Assembly: GCA_963762605.1 (NCBI GenBank) | Contig: CAVXLJ010000003.1 | Coordinates: 152,630-216,629, forward strand | Reading direction: 5' to 3' | DNA length: 64,000 nt | Source: CAVSRC01 sp963762605 | Lineage (GTDB): Bacteria; Pseudomonadota; Alphaproteobacteria; Rhizobiales; Kaistiaceae | Part shown: positions 61,501 through 64,000 of the stretch, one piece after another | How the letters are laid out: each line of letters starts with the position of its first letter | Position numbering within the stretch: the stretch's first letter is position 1 | Made by a program: the position numbers and the translations under genes | Notes under the pieces: generated by a model | Told to the model about the DNA's origin: nothing | The model's database searches: none | The model's input: the letters and a program-made list of their open reading frames with translations, nothing else

Positions 61501-64000
61501 GCCTGAAGACAGCGGCAGCAGCCAGCTGACAGCGATGGTCGCCAATGTGAAGGGCGCAAACAGCGATCGCCGAAGATTGTCCAGTATCTTGCCGCGGCCG
61601 ACCGGGGGAACCGCCTGTAGTCCGCTCACCCGCCCCAGGGCCCAGGGCAGAAGCTGCCAGTCGCCCCGTGTCCAGCGATGCTGTCGCCGGGCGGCGACGT
61701 CGTAGCGGGACGGGAACTCTTCGACCACCTCGACATCCGAGGCGAGACCGGCACGGGCGAAGAGACCCTCCAGGAGATCGTGGCTGAGAAGCACGTTTTC
61801 CGGCACCCGCCCGGTAAGTGCCGCCTCGAAGGCGTCGACGTCATAGATTCCCTTGCCGGTGTACGACCCCTCGCCGAAGAGGTCCTGATAGACATCCGAG
61901 ACGGCCGCCGCGTAGGGATCCATGCCCCCGGGGCCGGAAAAGACCCGCTGAAAGAGCGAGCCCTCGCGGCCAGTCGGCAGAGAGGGTGTGACGCGCGGCT
62001 GAAGAATGCCGTAGCCATCGACGACACGCTGTTTGGTGCCATCGAATTTCGGCCGGTTCAGCGGGTGAGCCATCTTGCCGATCAGCCGCGGGACGGCGTC
62101 GCGCGGCAGTCTGGTGTCGGCATCGAGCGTGATGACGTAGCGGACGCTGCCGGGCACTTGCAGCGGTCGACCGCCAACTGACATGAACGTGGTATCGGTC
62201 GCGCCGCGGAGAAGCCGGTTGAGTTCGCACAGCTTGCCCCGCTTGCGCTCCCATCCCATCCACTTCTTCTCGCCGGCATTGAAGACGCGGCGCCGGTGCA
62301 GCAGAAGAAAGCGATCGCCGTCGGGGCCGGGTCCGTGCCGACGGTTCAGGCGGTCGACCGCTTCTGCGGCAGTGGTGAGCAGATGTGCGTCACCTACCAG
62401 CAACTCCTCGTCCGCGTCGACGCCGTCCGACAGCAGCGCAAAAGTGAGATCGCCGCCGGCGCTGCTGAGGTAGTGGACCTCCAGGCGTTCAACCTGTTCC
62501 AGGAGATCGGCCGCATTGGTCAGCAGCGTCGGCACAACGACCAGGGTGCGCAAGGAGGGGGGCACGCCCGCCTTGAGGTCGAGCCCGGGCAGCGTAACCG
62601 CGCCGAAGGTCCATGTGATGCCGCGATTGACCAGCGTCGTCGCGATCTCGGTCGCCGGAAGCAGCGCGACCAGGGCGAAGAGCGCCAGCCAGCCGGTGCC
62701 GACGCCGGCGAGCGCCCACAACGCCAGCGCCATCACCATCATCGTGACGCCGAGAATCGTGCCGACATAGCCGCCAATACCCAGGCGAACGCTGAAGCGG
62801 CTGATCCAAAGTCTGGCCGGCGCGCGGAACCCGATCGATCCTTCGAGGGCGCGCCGCCCCCCGGCGATCAGGTGATATCCCGGATCGCCCACGCGATCGG
62901 CCTCCGCGGGGTCGGTCGCCTGTGCGGCCGCCGCGTGTGCCGCCTGCAAGGCTTGGTCGGCGATATCGATCTCCGATCGAGACGAGCCCCGGGACAATTG
63001 CTCGATCGCACCGCGATAAGTGTCACGCGTCGCGAAATCCATCGCCGCAAAGGCGCTTGCCGCACGCAACCGTTGATCGACGAGGCTGACGCTTTCCACC
63101 AGCTCCGCCCAATCGACGTTCGACATCAGTCGCATGCTGGTGATGATGTTGCGCACGGTGACGTTCGATGCGCCCTGCCTCCGCTGGACGTTCTGGACCA
63201 TCTCCTCGATCGAGCCGCCTTGGCGTGCCAGCCGCTCTTCAAGCCAACCGAGAGCGGGCGTCGTCGTCGGATCAAGATCTCTCAGTCGTTTGGCCAATTG
63301 TCCGGCAAAGGGTTCCGATAGCGGCTCCGAAGCATGCGCGGCAGTACCGGCCTGCAAGTCAGACTGGGCGCTGCCGTGCGCCAGCAGCAGGTCAGCCAAT
63401 GCGTCAGCGTCTCTGCGCTCTTTCCGTCCGGCCGTCATCTGATCGGCGAGCCGGCGCAGATTTTCGACCAGCACGATGCGCAGCGTGACGATCATCGCCC
63501 ACAGTTCGCCGATGGTCAGCGGCTGGACCCGCTGATAGGCGACGATAAATCGACGCAAGGATTCGGGATCCACGCGGCTGTCGGTATGGGCGACAAGAGC
63601 CCAGGAAAGGCCAAAGACCCTCGGATAGCCGGCAAACGGCCCGTCTGCCAGTTTTGGTAATTGGCGATAATAGCCGGGCGGCAGATCGTCCCTGATCTCG
63701 CGAATCTGCTCTTGCACGAGATGGTAGTTGTCGAGGAGCCACTCCGCCGCCGGCACGACGCTGCGGCCGTTCTCCAGCTCCGCGGCACTCGCGCGATAGG
63801 CTGCGAGCAGGACCGTGGCATTCTCGTTGAAGCGTTTGTGGAGGGCCGGGACATTTGGCGGTGTCGGTGTGACCGACTGCGCCGCCGCGAGGCTTTCCGC
63901 ATGGCGCTCGAGCCGTTCGACACCGAAGAGTTCTTCTCTTATCGGTGCGGTGTCGTTCCAGGGAGGCGCGCCAGCACGATTTCGGCGGACATATCGAAAG
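55513..64000 (-). CDS. ndvB: Cyclic beta-1,2-glucan synthase (NdvB/ChvB), N-terminal codons outside window
   Basis: An inner-membrane enzyme that starts, extends and cyclises periplasmic beta-1,2-glucans, needed for nodulation, motility and low-osmolarity growth in rhizobia. About 2829 codons are in the window, close to the family's full length. Near the window edge is the typical APPWNDTAPIREELFGVERL. The GT84 domain follows, with VITLDADTRLPRDAV (~62120) and RRQHRWTRGDWQLLP (~61660) flanked by membrane helices. The C-terminal GH94 phosphorylase-like part, which controls ring size, has HWWLPYSGRGVRTRISDDRA and EGGDWNDGMNRVG (~56470) with the acid aspartate. The frame is intact throughout. 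Confidence 0.95.
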   Translation of the reverse strand, partial: FRYVRRNRAGAPPWNDTAPIREELFGVERLERHAESLAAAQSVTPTPPNVPALHKRFNENATVLLAAYRASAAELENGRSVVPAAEWLLDNYHLVQEQIREIRDDLPPGYYRQLPKLADGPFAGYPRVFGLSWALVAHTDSRVDPESLRRFIVAYQRVQPLTIGELWAMIVTLRIVLVENLRRLADQMTAGRKERRDADALADLLLAHGSAQSDLQAGTAAHASEPLSEPFAGQLAKRLRDLDPTTTPALGWLEERLARQGGSIEEMVQNVQRRQGASNVTVRNIITSMRLMSNVDWAELVESVSLVDQRLRAASAFAAMDFATRDTYRGAIEQLSRGSSRSEIDIADQALQAAHAAAAQATDPAEADRVGDPGYHLIAGGRRALEGSIGFRAPARLWISRFSVRLGIGGYVGTILGVTMMVMALALWALAGVGTGWLALFALVALLPATEIATTLVNRGITWTFGAVTLPGLDLKAGVPPSLRTLVVVPTLLTNAADLLEQVERLEVHYLSSAGGDLTFALLSDGVDADEELLVGDAHLLTTAAEAVDRLNRRHGPGPDGDRFLLLHRRRVFNAGEKKWMGWERKRGKLCELNRLLRGATDTTFMSVGGRPLQVPGSVRYVITLDADTRLPRDAVPRLIGKMAHPLNRPKFDGTKQRVVDGYGILQPRVTPSLPTGREGSLFQRVFSGPGGMDPYAAAVSDVYQDLFGEGSYTGKGIYDVDAFEAALTGRVPENVLLSHDLLEGLFARAGLASDVEVVEEFPSRYDVAARRQHRWTRGDWQLLPWALGRVSGLQAVPPVGRGKILDNLRRSLFAPFTLATIAVSWLLPLSSGSRGMLFAMAAIAIPAFLPTLFAIIPRRTGVRLASHLRALGGDLRLAGVQTVLSIAFLPDQAWRMGDAIARTMVRLFLTRRHLLEWTTAAQSAAGPRLDLLGFYRGMARGTLLGLLVAAGALTLAPSSWPIALPIACLWLTAPLLASRASRWPTVAASHAVSESERRDLRLIARRTWRFFETFVTPSDNMLPPDNFQVAPKPVVAHRTSPTNIGLYLLAAIAARDFGWAGTSETVERLEATFASMQKLQRFKGHFLNWYGTLDLRPLNPAYVSSVDSGNLAGHLIAVANACEEWISEPIAPETRRGMADNLALAREAVGGVLATSGQGGQQLVAILDEIGGQLAGAQTIEAISPILKRLTDKAATTSRAILPAAVDDGIPDHVFWTEALRRAFAEHEGDRFAPGLAARLTALAGAARQMALAMDFAFLLDPERKLLSIGYSIADKLLDPSCYDLLASEARLASLFAIAKGDVTTRHWFRLGRAATPLGSGSALISWSGSMFEYLMPSLVMRAPVGSLLEQTNRLVVERQQSYGRSLGVPWGISESAYNARDLEFTYQYSNFGVPGLGLKRGLSDDIVIAPYATGLATMVNPRDAAKNFAHLADIGARGRYGFYEAVDFTRARLPDDESLAVIRSFMAHHQGMTVVAIANTLLDGRMRSRFHREPMIQATELLLQERMPRDVAVVPPQAAEARATPVGTMGIAPTVRRLKAIAGRAPITHLLSNGRYTVMLTTAGAGFSRWRDIAVTRWREDATLDDWGSFIFLRDTQRGDIWSAGAQPLGADGRGDDVVFGEDRAEFVHADGSLMTTMEVQVSGEDDGEVRRVSLTNSGRHSREIELTSYAELVLTTPAADDAHPAFAKMFVETEYVAEFGALVATRRTRSRDEAQVWAAHFAVVEGEILADPQYESDRSRFVGRGRTIGTAAAIVGGQPLTNTVGAVLDPIFSLRHRVKVPPGQVVRVAFWTVAASSRTEVLGLVDRHNDRSAFERAKTLAWTQAQVQLRHLDVEAKEAADFQRLAAPILYCDPRFRATSEAIVRGAGPQSGLWPHAISGDLPIVLLRIDQVEDMALVRQLLRAHEYWRVKRLGVDLVIVNERASSYVQDLQIAIETAVRSSRSGPRLGDEHAQGSVFMLRADLMSEGARALLQSAARIVLVAHRGTIADQIAWLTRAEPPQQSPPVRTIDYPVPSLPTASALPSLEFFNGLGGFDKDGREYVTRLQAGATTPAPWINVIANRGFGFQVSTEGSGYTWAENSRENRLTPWSNDPVADPTAEALYVRDEMTGVLSSPTALPIRDRGSYVARHGFGYCRFEHEADGISFDLLQYVPLADPIKISRLTLRNVSGRRRRLSVTGYAEWVLGTSRGASGPFIATDVDRTTGAILARNPWSIGFSDRVAFADLGGRQTAWTTDRNEFLGRNGRHAAPAGLVGRTPLSGTTGAGLDPCAALQCVVDLAAGEATEVVWLLGQCGTVGDASALIGRYRAADLDAVLDEVTQHWRTLLGAVQIRTPDRAMDILLNGWLLYQTLACRIMARSAFYQASGAYGFRDQLQDGTALAFTDPHETRRHLLRAAARQFVEGDVQHWWLPYSGRGVRTRISDDRAWLAFATAEYVATSGEVAVLDENVPFLGGPTLRDGESDAFFRPSDADESASLFEHCARALDQCVQRTGVHGLPLIEGGDWNDGMNRVGDGGKGESVWLGWLLVRTIDMFAPIAEDRDPARARRWRTHAASLREALDREAWDGQWYRRATFDDGTWLGSQENQECRIDSIAQSWAVLAGGADPARAALAMASLEDHLVRHDDALALLFWPPFDKTRLDPGYIKGYPPGLRENGGQYSHAAMWAILALAKLGEGDRAGGLFALINPINHARTPEQISRYKVEPYVVAADVYSVPPHVGRGGWTWYTGSAAWMYRAGVEGILGIRREGTSVLVDPCIPAAWPGFEARIRLGTTQYDIRVDNPSHRCRGVSNAALDDMPMQYADGPVRAPLDGHAHRLLISM

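Overview
The window looks like chromosomal DNA of a rhizobial alphaproteobacterium, most probably Mesorhizobium or a close relative. The evidence is a high GC content, an sdhC-sdhD-sdhA order with translational overlaps, a nearly complete cyclic beta-1,2-glucan synthase (NdvB/ChvB type), GntR-controlled catabolic genes, and many IS21, IS110, IS5 and prophage relics. The genus is inferred from gene content only. No rRNA, convincing tRNA or CRISPR array was seen.

Layout. 1-1593 (minus): succinate dehydrogenase sdhC, sdhD and the start of sdhA. 1825-3480: debris (5'-truncated sugar permease, P27-type terminase fragment, first copy of a dispersed repeat). 3520-12146 (plus): envelope and export genes: a SleB-like cell wall hydrolase, two tandem Tat-signal isoaspartyl-methyltransferase-like proteins, a large membrane protein with a spermidine-synthase-like domain, an alpha/beta hydrolase-like protein, a small secreted protein, an SH3-domain protein and a short peptidoglycan glycosyltransferase. 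12224-14624: decayed genes (frameshifted CtaA-like, broken secreted protein, FtsX tail cut by an IS21 relic, recombinase tail). 14964-19736: a carrier protein plus AMP-forming ligase, convergent with a tripartite tricarboxylate transporter in which TctA and TctB are fused. 20022-25363: an unknown gene, a complete IS21-family element, a truncated gene, a phage-like HTH/DUF2924 module and the second repeat copy.

25466-38796 (minus) is one tightly packed 14-gene catabolic operon. It encodes a CUT2 sugar ABC transporter, several oxidoreductases, an enolase-superfamily dehydratase, an RraA-like aldolase, an MlrC-like protein, an amidohydrolase and a GntR/FCD regulator. A candidate promoter and operator lie just upstream of the first gene. 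The genes read like uptake and stepwise oxidation, dehydration and cleavage of a sugar acid or lactone whose identity is unknown.

38984-43275 holds a recombinase remnant and a 1155-residue secreted repeat protein. 43569-45505 is an IS21 relic with an IS110 element inserted in its end; the non-coding part of the IS110 element looks like a bridge RNA whose loop repeats the target sequence. 45658-52563 is a surface-glycan or peptide-modification locus: PqqD-like protein, HPr-kinase-like kinase, two GT2 enzymes, a nucleotidyltransferase, then an AT-rich GT8 enzyme and an HtrL/YibB-like protein. 52920-54584 is a phage terminase gene split by an IS5-family element, followed by the third repeat copy. 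55513-64000 (minus) is the cyclic glucan synthase, cut by the window edge.

The most unusual items are the PqqD/HprK/nucleotidyltransferase locus, the dispersed repeat with compensatory stem changes, the nested IS110 with a guide-like match, and the exported methyltransferase pair.
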